64,000 nucleotides of DNA from Clostridia bacterium UC5.1-1C12. GTDB taxonomy: Bacteria > Bacillota_I > Bacilli_A > Erysipelotrichales > Erysipelotrichaceae. The notes below the pieces were generated by a model, which worked only from the letters and a program-made list of their open reading frames with translations, made no database searches and was not told the DNA's origin. Location of the stretch: positions 1 through 64,000 of the forward strand of contig BBZX01000005.1 of the NCBI GenBank assembly GCA_001305055.1, written 5' to 3'. Shown piece after piece: positions 1-9,376 of this stretch. Both the position numbers and the translations under genes were made by a program. The first letter of the stretch is position 1; each line of letters starts with the position of its first letter.

Positions 1-96
1 TTGAGCCTTAGCCGCTCTGATCGGCATTGCTGCTGAACAGAGCATTGCAGCTACGACTAAAGCCGTCATCGCTGACTTTGTTTTGTTTGATTCCAC
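1..96 (-). CDS. N-terminus of a secreted protein, cut by the window edge
   Basis: Only the first 32 codons are present; the gene continues beyond base 1. The start is a GTG at 94-96, preceded eight bases upstream by a GGGAGG ribosome site. The residues visible form a signal peptide: a positively charged start with several lysines, a hydrophobic alanine-rich core, then an alanine-rich region that could hold a signal peptidase I site. The protein is therefore probably exported, but nothing of the mature domain is visible and no function can be given. An in-frame internal ATG is a less likely start because it would remove the charged N-region. Confidence 0.55.
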   Translation of the reverse strand, partial: MESNKTKSAMTALVVAAMLCSAAMPIRAAKAQ

Positions 97-136
97 TTTA
101 CTTACCTCCCCAGGTTTTTTGAATATGTCTTAAAAG

Positions 137-267
137 GTATACTTTCTAAGACACTTTCAACAGAACATAAAACAGCCATGAAATAACAAAAAACGGTCTA
201 TTTACCTTTACGAATATTATAAAATCGCATATAATGAAAGTGGAATACAGTGTCTCATAAAGTATAC
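137..267. repeat. imperfect 18-bp inverted repeat pair flanking about 95 bp
   Basis: GTATACTTTCTAAGACAC at 137-154 is the near-exact reverse complement of GTGTCTCATAAAGTATAC at 250-267 (16 of 18 bases). The core TCTCATAAAGTA of the right arm recurs in two other intergenic regions, near 40323 and 47128. The pair could be the ends of a small non-autonomous element or a regulatory repeat. No transposase is nearby and the orientation of the other copies does not match a simple element, so the nature is undecided. Confidence 0.4.
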
Positions 268-304
268 ATTTAGCAACACACATCACTTTTGAGATATTAA
301 ATAC

Positions 305-355
305 AACAAAAAATCGTGATATCTATCAGAATTAAAACTGATATTATCACGATTT
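305..355 (-). terminator. intrinsic terminator after the DsrE-like gene
   Basis: AAATCGTGATA (311-321) pairs perfectly with TATCACGATTT (345-355), with further pairing inside. On the minus strand the hairpin is followed by a T-rich run, so it ends the transcript of the gene at 389-726. Confidence 0.75.
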
Positions 356-388
356 TCTATTTAGTGTCGGTTAAACAATACTATATGC

Positions 389-726
389 CTATGGTTTGAT
401 ATAAGCATATCCTTCAGCCTGCCGCTTCGCTAATTCAACAACACCTGCGCTTACGGCCTCCACAAAAGGATACAACTCCTCAGCTTTAAGCTGATTCGCT
501 TTCAGCGCGTTGCCACAAGCGGTAAACAGAATGCCTTCCTTTGCCAAGCTGTCATATTCTCTTCTAATTCATCAGCCTGTGCATACTGTTTAACAGCAGC
601 ACTGTTAGCAAGCACCTCAATTTTATACGCTTCACCCTGCTGTTTATATACCGCAAGCATATTTGATACATTAGTTAAGGTCAGCGGCCACTTAGCCATC
701 TCATCAACATGATAAATCACCTTCAT
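389..726 (-). CDS. DsrE/DsrF-like family protein (frameshifted in this sequence)
   Basis: Read with one frame change near 549 this gives about 112 residues. The opening (MKVIYHVDEMAKW) followed by an alpha/beta pattern and the segment GILFTACGNALKA fits the small DsrE-like fold, which in other bacteria handles sulfur or has unknown roles. The cysteine in the TACGNA segment matches the position of the usual conserved cysteine in this family. The break lies in a run where one T seems to be missing (an alanine codon followed by TTG), and the downstream frame runs cleanly to a TAG stop at 389-391. It is a single gene with its own terminator. Family assignment is fairly secure; the biological role is not known. 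Confidence 0.7.
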
Positions 727-791
727 TGTCTCGCCTTCTTTCTATCCATGATTATAGCATCAAAGCGGCACAACAGATAATGATTTACCCA

Positions 792-1282
792 TCAATCATT
801 AAGCCGATAAATATAGCGTGAAGTACAATATCCCTTCACAATTTCCGCTTCATCGACAAGCTGAAAACCATGCTTCTCATAGAAATGCTTAAGTTCGGGC
901 TTATTCGTACGGCAGTCCAGTCTGCATGCATCTTTCTTCAGCCGCCGGCCTTCTGCTTTAAAAAATCCATAATCATCTGTGAAGCCATTGATTTAGCCGC
1001 CTTACGCATCACACATAGCTTATGGATATATAGGCTTTGCCCTGGTTTTATTTCCGGCCAGTAAATTGAATCCACATCGCATAACAAGAAGGTTGCGATA
1101 ACCATTCCCTTTTCTTCCACCACATAAAATTGATCAATAGTATGTGTCTGACTTAAGGTATGCCAAGCCACATCTTCCTCGCTCCATGCCCGTTTATTCA
1201 TTGAAGTAAGCCATCGCACAGCATCCAGCAATACCGCTTCGATTGCTTCAATATCCTGTTCACATGCTTTTCTGATTTGCAT
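792..1282 (-). CDS. GNAT-family N-acetyltransferase (frameshifted in this sequence)
   Basis: The product transfers an acetyl group from acetyl-CoA to an unknown acceptor. The visible features are a GNAT-like N-terminus (MQIRKACEQDIEAIEA), central beta strands around YVVEEKGMVIATFLL, and a helix after the CoA-binding region. The frame is lost near 943 and recovered in RLKKDACRLDC and FYEKHGFQLVDE, the typical end of the fold, giving about 163 residues. I chose the ATG at 1282 because a GGAG motif lies 11 bases upstream; a GTG at 1294 is possible. The gene starts 24 bases after the yebC stop, so the two are probably cotranscribed. The substrate cannot be predicted. Confidence 0.75.
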
Positions 1283-1305
1283 AAGAAAAAACACTCCGCA
1301 GAGTG

Positions 1306-2027
1306 TCAGTCGATATTTTCAACGTTGTGCCAAACATTCTGCACGTCGTCAACATCATCAAGCAAAGTTAGCAGGCGCTGGAATAATTCCTTATCATCAC
1401 CCTCTAATGTACAATATTCATTAGGATCATAGTCAGCTCTAATACATCAAATTTCACATCAGGAATTAATGCCTCAATCGCTTCTTTAGCCTTATATAAA
1501 TCTGATGGCTCTACATTAATATTCATGTATTCACCTTCAACCTCAAGTTCCAACACATTTACGTCAGCCATAATCAGCGCATCCAGCATTGCTTCTTCAT
1601 CAGTATAAGCAATTACTAAGTTACCTACATGCTGATAATTGAAAGATACACTGCCGGCAACCCCGATTTTAGCCTTAGCCTTATTAAAGCATGCTCTTAA
1701 AGACGCAATTGTACGATTCTGATTATCGGTTAAGCATTCAATGATAACCGTAGATGCTCCGGCTCCGAAGCCTTCATAAGTTGAGCTGGTATAAGAATCA
1801 GTCGAACCGCCTTTAGCTTTGTCGATGGCTCTCTTAATTACATCAGCCGGTACATTGTTTGCCTTAGCACGTTCAATTACCTTTTTCAATCCCTGATTCA
1901 TTGAAGGATCAGGCTCACCTGACTTCGCAGCCATATAGATTTCTTTACTGAATCTTGAGAATAACTTTGCATTGGCAGCTGACGTTTTGGCCATTGCTGC
2001 CGCTCTTACTTCAAAATGTCTACCCAT
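1306..2027 (-). CDS. yebC: YebC/PmpR-family translation/regulatory protein
   Basis: About 240 residues. The start MGRHFEVRAAAMAKTSAA and the blocks LFSRFSKEIYMAAKSG and RAIDKAKGG are diagnostic of the YebC/TACO1 family, in the Firmicute form. Family members have been described as DNA-binding regulators and, more recently, as factors that relieve ribosome stalling; which applies here is not shown by the sequence. The ATG at 2027 has an AAGGTGAT ribosome site; an upstream in-frame start would be an extension without support. The C-terminus leaves frame near 1427 (one C probably missing in a short run) and continues through acidic residues (DDVDDVQNVWHNVEN) to a TGA at 1306. It heads an operon with the acetyltransferase. 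Confidence 0.88.
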
Positions 2028-2067
2028 TTTAATCACCTTCCAGATTTTTATTGAATTTCCGCATTTC

Positions 2068-2096
2068 ATTATAGCAAATATTTACCATGACTACAA
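2068..2096 (-). promoter_or_regulatory. promoter of yebC
   Basis: Minus-strand TTGTAG (2091-2096), a 17-base spacer and TATAAT (2068-2073) preceded by TGC, which makes an extended -10. It lies about 40 bases upstream of the yebC start. Confidence 0.75.
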
Positions 2097-2157
2097 ATAA
2101 AAATCAACATAAACTGATGAAATCACCTATAAAACAATTAAAACTAAGTCTTTGCCG

Positions 2158-2589
2158 CTATAATGAAGCCTTGATTGCTTCTAAAACATCCTGACTTTTA
2201 TCATTGGTAATCAAAACCCAGACATCGCCCACCTTTTCAATGACACTGTTTTGGATCTTTTCAGCTTCCTTCGGGAAATAGTTTTCAGCACTGGTCAGAT
2301 TATAATCACGGCGTTCTTCAAAGGCTTTTTTAAGAACCTCATCTTCGCCTTTACAAATAGCTAATTCGTTGGTTTCATTGCTGCTTGAAACATAAACTGC
2401 ACATGTATTCTTTTCCATGTCAATCATCAGAATACTGCGGATTTGATCATTATTTGCCTTGATCATTTCATCGCTGTAATACTCATTAATCATTGTTTCG
2501 GCTGTCTTATCAATATCGATTTCTTTGCTTTGGTTACTGCTGCAGCCGGTAAGCAGACATAAACTAATCAGCGCAAGGCCTCGTTTCAT
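2158..2589 (-). CDS. DUF4358-like lipoprotein
   Basis: A 143-residue protein with a lipoprotein signal peptide and lipobox (LLTGCSS, cysteine at residue 16), so it should be anchored outside the membrane. The rest is a small charged domain resembling DUF4358, with conserved-looking AVYVSSS and EVLKKAFEERR segments. Its start overlaps the 3' end of the SGNH hydrolase gene by 26 bases, implying translational coupling. DUF4358 lipoproteins commonly sit next to SGNH hydrolases and acyltransferase genes in gut Firmicutes, which suggests a role in cell-envelope polymer acylation; no acyltransferase is present here. Function remains unproven. Confidence 0.7.
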   Translation of the reverse strand: MKRGLALISLCLLTGCSSNQSKEIDIDKTAETMINEYYSDEMIKANNDQIRSILMIDMEKNTCAVYVSSSNETNELAICKGEDEVLKKAFEERRDYNLTSAENYFPKEAEKIQNSVIEKVGDVWVLITNDKSQDVLEAIKASL

Positions 2590-3370
2590 ATACTATCTCT
2601 CCTTTATTCACATGTTCTTTAATCATGGTCAGCCAATGACTGAAACCTTCTTTGTTTAAATGATAACCATCACTGGTCCATTCATCAGGCAGATATGTAT
2701 CCTCTGATTCAAACATTGAATTACTGTGAATCAGATTCACCTGTGTTTCTGCCGCAACCTCTTTAATTGTATCATTAATCAGTTTCAATTTATCAAGATT
2801 TGTATAATCATTTTCATATTCACGGCTTTTTGAAAAGTTATAAACATCAAGCAGATAAATCTGTGCCTGCGGCTGCAGGGCTTTGATCTGATTGACAATA
2901 TCAATGTAATCATCTTTAAAGATATCCATGACATACCAACCTAATTCATTTAAACCAAAGCTTAAATAAATCTTTTGAACCGGTGTCTGCGCAAGTGCGT
3001 CAATCATTGTGCCCATACCGCCATTATCCAAAGGGAATACGGTACGCATTGTCGCTTTGCTGACATCTAATGAGACAGAACCATAAATTCTTGCTGTGGT
3101 ATCCGCTAATACATAGAGTTCGGCGATACCGGCTATGCGTGAATCACCGGCAAAAGCCGCGTCATCAAAATAACTATTCTCAACCGCTTCACTTCTAGGA
3201 ACAGGTTCTCCATAGGATTGCGGGATTGCAAAGCGGCATAATTTAACATGATTTCTTAATTCATGACCATTTTGATAGCCGTTTTGACGAGCTTGGGTAT
3301 ATTGACTGGCACTGCAAGCTGATGCCAGAGTAAGACAAAGCATTAAACTAAAAAACTTACTTATTTTCAT
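2564..3370 (-). CDS. SGNH/GDSL-type esterase lipoprotein
   Basis: A 268-residue exported protein. It begins MKISKFFSLMLCL with a lipobox-like SACS at residues 17-20. The SGNH hydrolase signatures are visible: the block I GDSRIAG with the nucleophile serine near residue 85, a block resembling block III (FGLNELG, where asparagine would form the oxyanion hole), and the C-terminal SDGYHLN with catalytic Asp and His. Enzymes of this class cleave or transfer acyl esters on sugars or polymers. The start at 3370 is preferred over one nine codons upstream because the signal peptide then begins properly. It forms an overlapping pair with the DUF4358 lipoprotein. Confidence 0.78.
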   Translation of the reverse strand: MKISKFFSLMLCLTLASACSASQYTQARQNGYQNGHELRNHVKLCRFAIPQSYGEPVPRSEAVENSYFDDAAFAGDSRIAGIAELYVLADTTARIYGSVSLDVSKATMRTVFPLDNGGMGTMIDALAQTPVQKIYLSFGLNELGWYVMDIFKDDYIDIVNQIKALQPQAQIYLLDVYNFSKSREYENDYTNLDKLKLINDTIKEVAAETQVNLIHSNSMFESEDTYLPDEWTSDGYHLNKEGFSHWLTMIKEHVNKGEIVYETRPCAD

Positions 3371-3440
3371 ATAATCATCCTCTAAACTTAATTCCACTTC
3401 ACTAGTTTATCCCATTCACAGCAAAACAACAACATTAAAT

Positions 3441-3466
3441 ACAAAAAACGGATTTTTCAATCCGTT
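3441..3466 (-). terminator. intrinsic terminator overlapping the stop of the zinc-ribbon gene
   Basis: AACGGATT (3447-3454) pairs with AATCCGTT (3459-3466). On the minus strand a run of Ts follows. The stem overlaps the TAA stop at 3465-3467. Confidence 0.75.
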
Positions 3467-3923
3467 AAAAGAACAGGAGTGCCGCCAGTACCGAAAACAC
3501 TTGTATCAGCACATAGATAATGATGACCCAGCCAATGATTTTAGAAATGGAATTTCCTTTCTGACGATTCGCAGGCCGTCGATTGACTGGCTTGCGTTCA
3601 TTCATTGTTCGTGAGTTCGCTGTTTGGGCATAACGATCACTATTTGCTGAAGAATAGTTACCATGAGTATTTGAATGACCGGCAGATTTGCTGTATGGAT
3701 CATTTACCATATTGGCAGTGCATGGTTTAGCTTCCTTCCCCGTTTCCCTAACATATTTTGAGTTTTGTTCTAAATGACTGTCAGCATGCCTGAAAATAGC
3801 TGCTTTAGCTCGGCCGTCATTCAGTGAAACAGAATCATTTTCCCTAACTCTTGCATAACAATACGGACAATATTTATCTTTTGTATCGAACCATGTCTTG
3901 CAATATTTACAACGTATACGCAT
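3465..3923 (-). CDS. zinc-ribbon protein with C-terminal membrane anchor
   Basis: A 152-residue protein. Residues 1-25 carry two CxxC knuckles (CKYC and CPYC), a zinc ribbon. Residues 30-120 are polar, rich in Ser, Asn and Arg, and probably disordered. The last 25 residues (IIGWVIIIYVLIQVF onward) form one transmembrane helix. This layout of cytoplasmic zinc ribbon and tail anchor is common in Firmicutes and of unknown function. The ATG at 3923 has a GAGGTGAT ribosome site and an extended TGC-TATACT -10 element lies just upstream. It stands alone between terminators. Confidence 0.65.
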   Translation of the reverse strand: MRIRCKYCKTWFDTKDKYCPYCYARVRENDSVSLNDGRAKAAIFRHADSHLEQNSKYVRETGKEAKPCTANMVNDPYSKSAGHSNTHGNYSSANSDRYAQTANSRTMNERKPVNRRPANRQKGNSISKIIGWVIIIYVLIQVFSVLAALLFF

Positions 3924-3959
3924 ACTATCACCTCATGGTATAAGTATAGCATTCAATCA

Positions 3960-4629
3960 AAAAAAGACCATGAATATAGCAAAAGTGTCATCAAGTTTTA
4001 TAAGTTGATAAGTCAGTCTGTAAAGAATTGATGCTGTTCCATAAAGATCAATAAAACATCTCTAAATATCCTATAGTATTGACAAAAAATATAATCGAAG
4101 CACCCATAATCAAACTGTATTTCATACTCATACGGATATCTGCAAAGAAATCGTTCTTAGTCAATTTAAAATGCAGACAGCAAGCAGTGTAATGACGCAA
4201 TATCTTATTACTTTTTATTATGATTTTGTTCAACTTAAATTCCCATCATAAAACGCCTTCAGCAAAATATATTTTACAATATGAAGCTCATTCTATTGAA
4301 TGAATATAAAACTGTTATGGAAGATATAAGCAAGTACATCAGATAACATCTTGTACTTACTATGATGCCCATCATGATTTTTTCGTTTTCTGTCCCAGTA
4401 GACATCAATCAATCATTTCACATAAAGCTGCCCTTTAACATTATCCTTCTTTTTTATTATTTGCATAGATTATTCATACCAAAACCATTGGTAAAATAAA
4501 CATTTGTATGCTTGTTTTTAAATTTCTTTTTATTTTATTTTGAATTTTTATGTTTTTTATCAAGGTACAAATAAGTGTAACTAACTTAAATTATTCACTA
4601 AATTATGAATTCTAATATCATAAAATAAA
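3960..4629. other. AT-rich gap without a convincing gene
   Basis: About 670 bases rich in A and T. A 61-codon minus-strand frame (4048-4233, TTG start) has a hydrophobic tail but a poor ribosome site. Stretches at 4250-4440 read openly for 20-40 codons on the minus strand between stops. These could be relics of a decayed gene. I see no RNA gene. Confidence 0.4.
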
Positions 4630-4664
4630 AACCACAGTATCAGCAAACGACACTATGGTTTTTT
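4628..4664 (-). terminator. terminator of the pheST operon
   Basis: Imperfect inverted repeat built on AACCACAGTATC and GACACTATGGTT (4632-4658), with a T-rich run on the minus-strand distal side. It lies directly after the pheT stop. Confidence 0.65.
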
Positions 4665-4668
4665 TAAT

Positions 4669-7056
4669 CTACCCTCTTAAGATCGCATCTAATTCTGCTT
4701 TTAATGCAGCTAAGATTTTTTCATGAACACTATTGATTTCCCCGTCGGTCAATGTCTTTTCGTCGGACTGGAAATTGATTGATAAGGCGATCGATTTAAA
4801 GCCCTTTTCTACATGTTCCCCGGTATAAACATCAAATACTTCGATGCCCTTGATAATCTGACGGCCGCATTTACGAATCGCTTCAACAATATCGGCTACC
4901 TTAACATCCTCCTTTACAACGAATGCAAGGTCACGGGTTACTGCTGGGTATTTAGAGATCGGTGTATATTTTACCTTTGATGGTTTGTTATTCAGCAATA
5001 CATCGAGTTTACCTTCAAACATGACTAATTCTTTAGGTACATCAAAATCCTTAGCCATCAGCGGATGAATCTGTCCAAAGAGCCCAAACAGCTCTTTGCC
5101 GATATAGATGCAGGCTGAACGGTATGGATGGAAATGAGTTGTATCCAATTTGTTTTCTTTAATACTTACACGGCTTCCCTCATAGCCGAGCTGACTCAGC
5201 ATGGTTTCAATCAAGCCCTTAATCGTATAGAAATCAGCCGGTACGCTCATTTTCTGCCAGCGGCTCTTATGCATTAAACCATTCATCACAAGTGCAAGAC
5301 GTTCCTCTACAACATCCTTTGCATAAACATTGGAAATTTCAAAGAATGACAGATCCTTGATTGAACGATTGTTGTTATAGGCAGCCGCATCAAGCATACT
5401 CGGCAAAATTGAAGAACGGATGTATTTGCGGTCTTCACTCATTGGCGAAGCAATTCCACAGCTGGTGTAATCGGCAGAAGTGCATAATCCAAGTGCTTCT
5501 GGCTGACCAGCGTATATGTTTCAGTTTCATTTAAGCCCATATTGACGAACATTGAACGGATTCTTCTGCGCATAGTCTGACGATTGTCCAATGCGCCTAC
5601 TGTCATACTCATTGTCGGCAGAGTCGATGGCAGACGGTCATAACCAATCAGGCGGATAACTTCCTCCGCGATGTCTGCTTCAATTTTTAAATCAGTACGA
5701 TAGCTTGGAATGCTGACCTTGATATCACTGCCCGCCTTTTCAGGCTTTAAATCGAGCCATTTTAATTCTGTCATGATTTCATCTTCAATAAAATCAGTTC
5801 CCAGCAGATGATTGATTGAATCCGTATTTACTGTAAATTCAGCCGGTACATAATTATTAGTACCATATTGAGCAGTTTCTTCAATCAAGCTTGCATCCGC
5901 ATATTCAATCAATAATTGAACACATCGATCCATCGCTTTATAAACAGCCATTGGTTCAATTTCCTTCGCATTGCGCACTGCCGCATCAGAAGTGATATTT
6001 AAACGGCGGGCTGTGTTGCGGACCTGAACATAATTGAAAGTTGCTACCTCAATAATAATCCCCTTTGTTTGCTCATCGATTTTACTGTCATCACCGCCCA
6101 TGATACCGGCAATGCTACCGGATTACCCTGTGTAGTAATCATGATATCTTCCGGTTCAATCTTATAGTCAACACCATCTAAAGCGGTATAAGTTGTATCG
6201 AAGCCATCCTTGACAATGATTTCCTGATGCATTTTCGCAGCGTCATAGAAATGCGTCGGCTGACCGGTTTCCAGCATAACAAAGTTTGAAATGTCAACAA
6301 CATTGTTGATTGATTTGACGCCGGCGGCATGCAGCAGCTCCTGCATCCATTTTGGCGATGGTTTAATTGTTACTGATCCGATAACCTTGCCTAAGAAAAT
6401 CGGACATTTGGAAGTTTCACTGGATACCTTTAATTTTGTCGGCACACCAAGATTGGCAGCTCCTTCGCATTCAGGCAGTTGTACTTCACGGTGCAGGATA
6501 GCGCCTACTTCTTTAGCTAATGCCCAAGAAGCCAGGCAATCATTGCGGTTAGGTGTCAGACCGACATCAAGCAATGTATCATCAAGTCCAAGATAATGAA
6601 GCGGATCACTATCACCGACAACAGCATCATCACCTAAACCTCAATGCCATTTTTGCTTTCTTCACTCAGCTGTTTGGCATCAACACCTAATTCAAGCAGT
6701 GAACAAATCATACCATTCGACTCAACGCCGCGAATCACACCATTCTTAATTTCACCGCCCGGCAGTTTTGCTCCAGGCAGCGCAACGATGACTTTTTGTC
6801 CAGCCGCTACATTGGGCGCACCGCAGACAATGGTATCAACTTTATCGCCAAGATCGACCTTGCAGACATGCAGATGATCTGAATCCGGATGGTCACTGCA
6901 TTCCAATACCTTACCGATAATCAGATTGCTTCCCTGAGCCATCTTTTCCAAACCCTCAACTTCATTCCCGGCTGTTGTCAGCTTATCAGCCAAAACCTCC
7001 GGTGTAATATCACTTAAATCTAAATATTGGCTCAGCCATTTTTTACTTGTTAACAT
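4669..7056 (-). CDS. pheT: phenylalanine--tRNA ligase beta subunit (three frame breaks)
   Basis: Reading across three frame breaks gives about 796 residues, the normal bacterial length. In order: the N-terminal region MLTSKKWLSQYLDLSDI; the EMAP-like tRNA-binding domain (about residues 40-150, SDHPDSDHLHVCKVD); the B3/B4 editing region; the B5 domain with GYDRLPSTLPT; the catalytic-like core; and the C-terminal anticodon-binding ferredoxin-fold (KYPAVTRDLAFVVKED). It charges tRNA-Phe as an alpha2-beta2 enzyme with PheS. Breaks near 6637 (missing T), 6108 (missing G) and 5458 (missing G) each lose one base. Since the gene is essential, these are sequence errors. It starts nine bases after pheS with an AGGAGG site and shares the T-box control. 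Confidence 0.95.
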
Positions 7057-7065
7057 ACTAACCTC

Positions 7066-8100
7066 CTACTCAAACCGTGTGAATGTTTTTAAGAAACGCA
7101 GATCATTTGTATAGAAATGGCGGATATCATCAATGCCATATTTCAGCATGGCAACACGTTCAATACCAACGCCAAAGGCAAAACCGCTGCATTTCTTTGA
7201 ATCATAGCCTGCCATCTCCAATACATTCGGATGTACCATGCCAGCACCGAGAATTTCAATCCAGCCAGTACCTTTACATACCGGACAGCCCTTGCCGTTG
7301 CAGATATGACAGCTTACATCAACCTCAACGCTTGGTTCAGTGAATTGGAAATAGCTCGGACGGAAACGAATGACACGCTTTTCACCAAACATTTTCTTAG
7401 CCATAAACTCTAAGGTACCCTTTAAATCAGATAAGGTTATATTTTCAGCAACAACTAAGCCTTCCATTTGTGTAAACTGATGAGAATGCGTTGCGTCGTC
7501 ATCATCGCGGCGGTAAACCTTACCCGGACAAACAACCTTAATCGGCAGCTTAGGCGCATAGGCTTCCAGCTGACGTGTCTGAATCGCAGTCGTATGCGTT
7601 CTCAGCAATTCCTCAGCATTAATATAGAATGTATCCTGCATATCACGAGCTGGATGTCCCTTCGGAATATTAGCCCGTTCAAAGTTATATAAATCAAATT
7701 CAATTTCCGGCCCTTCACCAATGGTATAACCTAAGCCGATAAACAAATCCTCAAGTTCCTGCTGAACAAGCGTCAGAGGATGCAGATTGCCAACCGTTGG
7801 ATGATAGCCTTCCAGTGTGATATCAATTTTTTCACGTTCAAGACGATCTTCCATCTCTTTGGCTTCAAGTTCAGCCCATTTGCTTTCAATAGCCTGAGCG
7901 ATCTGCGTCTTGATTTCATTAACTGCAGCGCCAAACTTAGGACGTTCTTCCGCACTCAAATCTTTCATTGATTTCATTACTTCCTGAATCGGTCCTTTTT
8001 TACCCAGATAAAGAACCCGGTGCTGCTGAAGCGCAGCCAGTGTCTGACTTTCACGAATTGCGTTAAGTCCCTCTTCTTTTAACTGTTCTAAATTTTTCAT
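7066..8100 (-). CDS. pheS: phenylalanine--tRNA ligase alpha subunit
   Basis: A 344-residue intact class II aminoacyl-tRNA synthetase catalytic subunit. The N-terminal coiled coil (residues 1-85) binds tRNA. Motif 2 is around [19 protein letters not shown] and motif 3 around [18 protein letters not shown]. Four cysteines in [14 protein letters not shown] suggest a zinc knuckle as in several Firmicute PheS proteins. The ATG at 8100 follows a GGAAAGG-type site; an in-frame upstream start would lie inside the T-box terminator and is rejected. It heads the pheST operon and is controlled by the Phe T-box. Confidence 0.96.
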   Translation of the reverse strand: MKNLEQLKEEGLNAIRESQTLAALQQHRVLYLGKKGPIQEVMKSMKDLSAEERPKFGAAVNEIKTQIAQAIESKWAELEAKEMEDRLEREKIDITLEGYHPTVGNLHPLTLVQQELEDLFIGLGYTIGEGPEIEFDLYNFERANIPKGHPARDMQDTFYINAEELLRTHTTAIQTRQLEAYAPKLPIKVVCPGKVYRRDDDDATHSHQFTQMEGLVVAENITLSDLKGTLEFMAKKMFGEKRVIRFRPSYFQFTEPSVEVDVSCHICNGKGCPVCKGTGWIEILGAGMVHPNVLEMAGYDSKKCSGFAFGVGIERVAMLKYGIDDIRHFYTNDLRFLKTFTRFE

Positions 8101-8119
8101 CGTTTTTTCCTTTCCGACT

Positions 8120-8340
8120 AATAAAAAAAGCCGCAAGCTTGCAGGAACGCTCTTGCGCGGTACCATCCTGCTTCGTCTTGCGACACACTTTTACCCTGAT
8201 AACCGGTTGTTTCCCGGGGGATGATTAGTCCCACTATTCAAAGGTGAATTCAACAGCTTTCTCTAAAAACAGCTTGCAGTCGGTGGCTGTTTATCCCTGA
8301 TAGAGAATATCTTCATGTTTACTAGTCCTTCTCAAAGTAT
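8120..8340 (-). promoter_or_regulatory. T-box leader (phenylalanine-specific)
   Basis: On the minus strand the leader holds the hallmark ATGGTACCGCG of the antiterminator (around 8155-8167), then a terminator stem CGCAAG/CTTGCG followed by seven Ts (8122-8160). Upstream, a GAATTCACC segment places a TTC specifier codon at 8246-8248, as expected for binding uncharged tRNA-Phe. An AGTA motif lies in stem I near 8320. Uncharged tRNA would stabilise the antiterminator and switch on pheST. Confidence 0.92.
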
Positions 8341-8352
8341 TTAACAGTTGTT

Positions 8353-8380
8353 ATTATAGCCCAAAAAATGGATTTGACAA
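8353..8380 (-). promoter_or_regulatory. promoter of the pheST T-box transcript
   Basis: Minus-strand TTGTCA (8375-8380), 16-base spacer, TATAAT (8353-8358), placed just upstream of the T-box leader. Confidence 0.75.
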
Positions 8381-8553
8381 ATGCTTTTTCACCTTATTCA
8401 TACCCGCTGAAACACTGCATATTCCAAAAGCATCAAAAGTTACAATATCAACTCATAAAATTGGATAAACTCACTTGCTTAGCAGTTAAACTTCTATATA
8501 GCTTAATGTTTCAGGATATGCAATCAAGAATTTATCTGCCGCATAGTCTAGAG

Positions 8554-8652
8554 TCAAAGGATGAAAATAGGCTTCATCACTGACTTCAAACGCTGTTTAG
8601 CTGTACGGCCAAAAAGAAATATGCCTAAACATAATAACATTAACTTTTCCAT
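8554..8652 (-). CDS. possible 32-residue membrane peptide
   Basis: A short frame (MEKLMLLCLGIFLFGRTA, then a basic tail ending IFIL) with a hydrophobic helix at residues 3-14. An AGGGG ribosome site sits nine bases before the ATG and a TATAAT lies about ten bases further upstream, in an otherwise empty gap between the pheST leader and the hydrolase gene. Length alone makes it uncertain. No relatives are recognised. Confidence 0.35.
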   Translation of the reverse strand: MEKLMLLCLGIFLFGRTAKQRLKSVMKPIFIL

Positions 8653-8716
8653 TGATGTCATCCCCTCATATTATAGTAAGTTTTAGATTCTTCTATAATC
8701 ACATTAAACAGCTCGA

Positions 8717-9376
8717 TTATACCTTTACCTCATCCATATACATCTTAATCATTGAAAAGGTTTCCCTGCCGCACCGCTCATCCTCCAACAGCTCATGAGG
8801 CCCTTCCGGAATCAGATACAGTCTTTTCTGCGGATGATTGATCAAATGATAGGTTCGTTTGCCAATCGTCGGCGGCACAACATCATCTGCCATCCCTTGA
8901 ATGACCAATGCCGGCACTTTGATTTTCTTCTGATACGGGCGCAGCATATTAATCAGCTTCGCAAATTCTATAGAATATTCAAGCAGTACCTTATCACGGT
9001 CATTGACTTCCGGTTTGCCGCCTTCCTTGAATTTAAAATCATTACAATAGGAAAGCACCTGTTTTACGCCATAAACCTTAAATGACGGCGCAATCAAAAT
9101 CAGCTTCTGAATCGGAAATTTATCGGCCAGATAACTGGCAATAACACCGCCCATCGAAAAACCTAACAAGGTAACCTGACACTCTATAAAATCAATGTCC
9201 TTTAATACTTCAATAGCTTTTTTCAGCCAGTCAGTCCAAATTGGATGCGGCGATAAGTCATAAAGATCAAAAGTAACCAGCTCATAGTCCTGCCCCTTTG
9301 ACCATTCAATCAAGTTACGGAAATTCTCCTGCCGCATATCACCAAAACCATGAATGGCTACTAATACTTTCCTCAT
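8717..9376 (-). CDS. alpha/beta-hydrolase family protein
   Basis: A 219-residue intact serine hydrolase of unknown substrate. The oxyanion-hole HGFG is at residues 9-12, the nucleophile elbow GFSMGG near residue 93, and the catalytic Asp and His are probably in MADDVVP and GPHELLE near the C-terminus. No signal peptide, so it is cytoplasmic; the size resembles small carboxylesterases. Its ATG overlaps the stop of the upstream rRNA methyltransferase gene as ATGA, so the two are translationally coupled, although no functional link is obvious. Confidence 0.8.
   Translation of the reverse strand: MRKVLVAIHGFGDMRQENFRNLIEWSKGQDYELVTFDLYDLSPHPIWTDWLKKAIEVLKDIDFIECQVTLLGFSMGGVIASYLADKFPIQKLILIAPSFKVYGVKQVLSYCNDFKFKEGGKPEVNDRDKVLLEYSIEFAKLINMLRPYQKKIKVPALVIQGMADDVVPPTIGKRTYHLINHPQKRLYLIPEGPHELLEDERCGRETFSMIKMYMDEVKV

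Noticed and set aside
4048..4233. 61-codon minus-strand frame with hydrophobic tail
   Set aside because: TTG start, poor ribosome site, AT-rich region; not enough to call a gene.
6291..6596. Open plus-strand frame of 101 codons
   Set aside because: Antisense to pheT, whose sequence is unmistakable; no ribosome site. Many other plus-strand frames opposite real genes (for example at 16413, 17672, 38051, 51239) were dropped for the same reason.
8368..8583. 71-codon plus-strand frame
   Set aside because: Begins inside the pheST promoter, has no ribosome site and a composition not like a protein.
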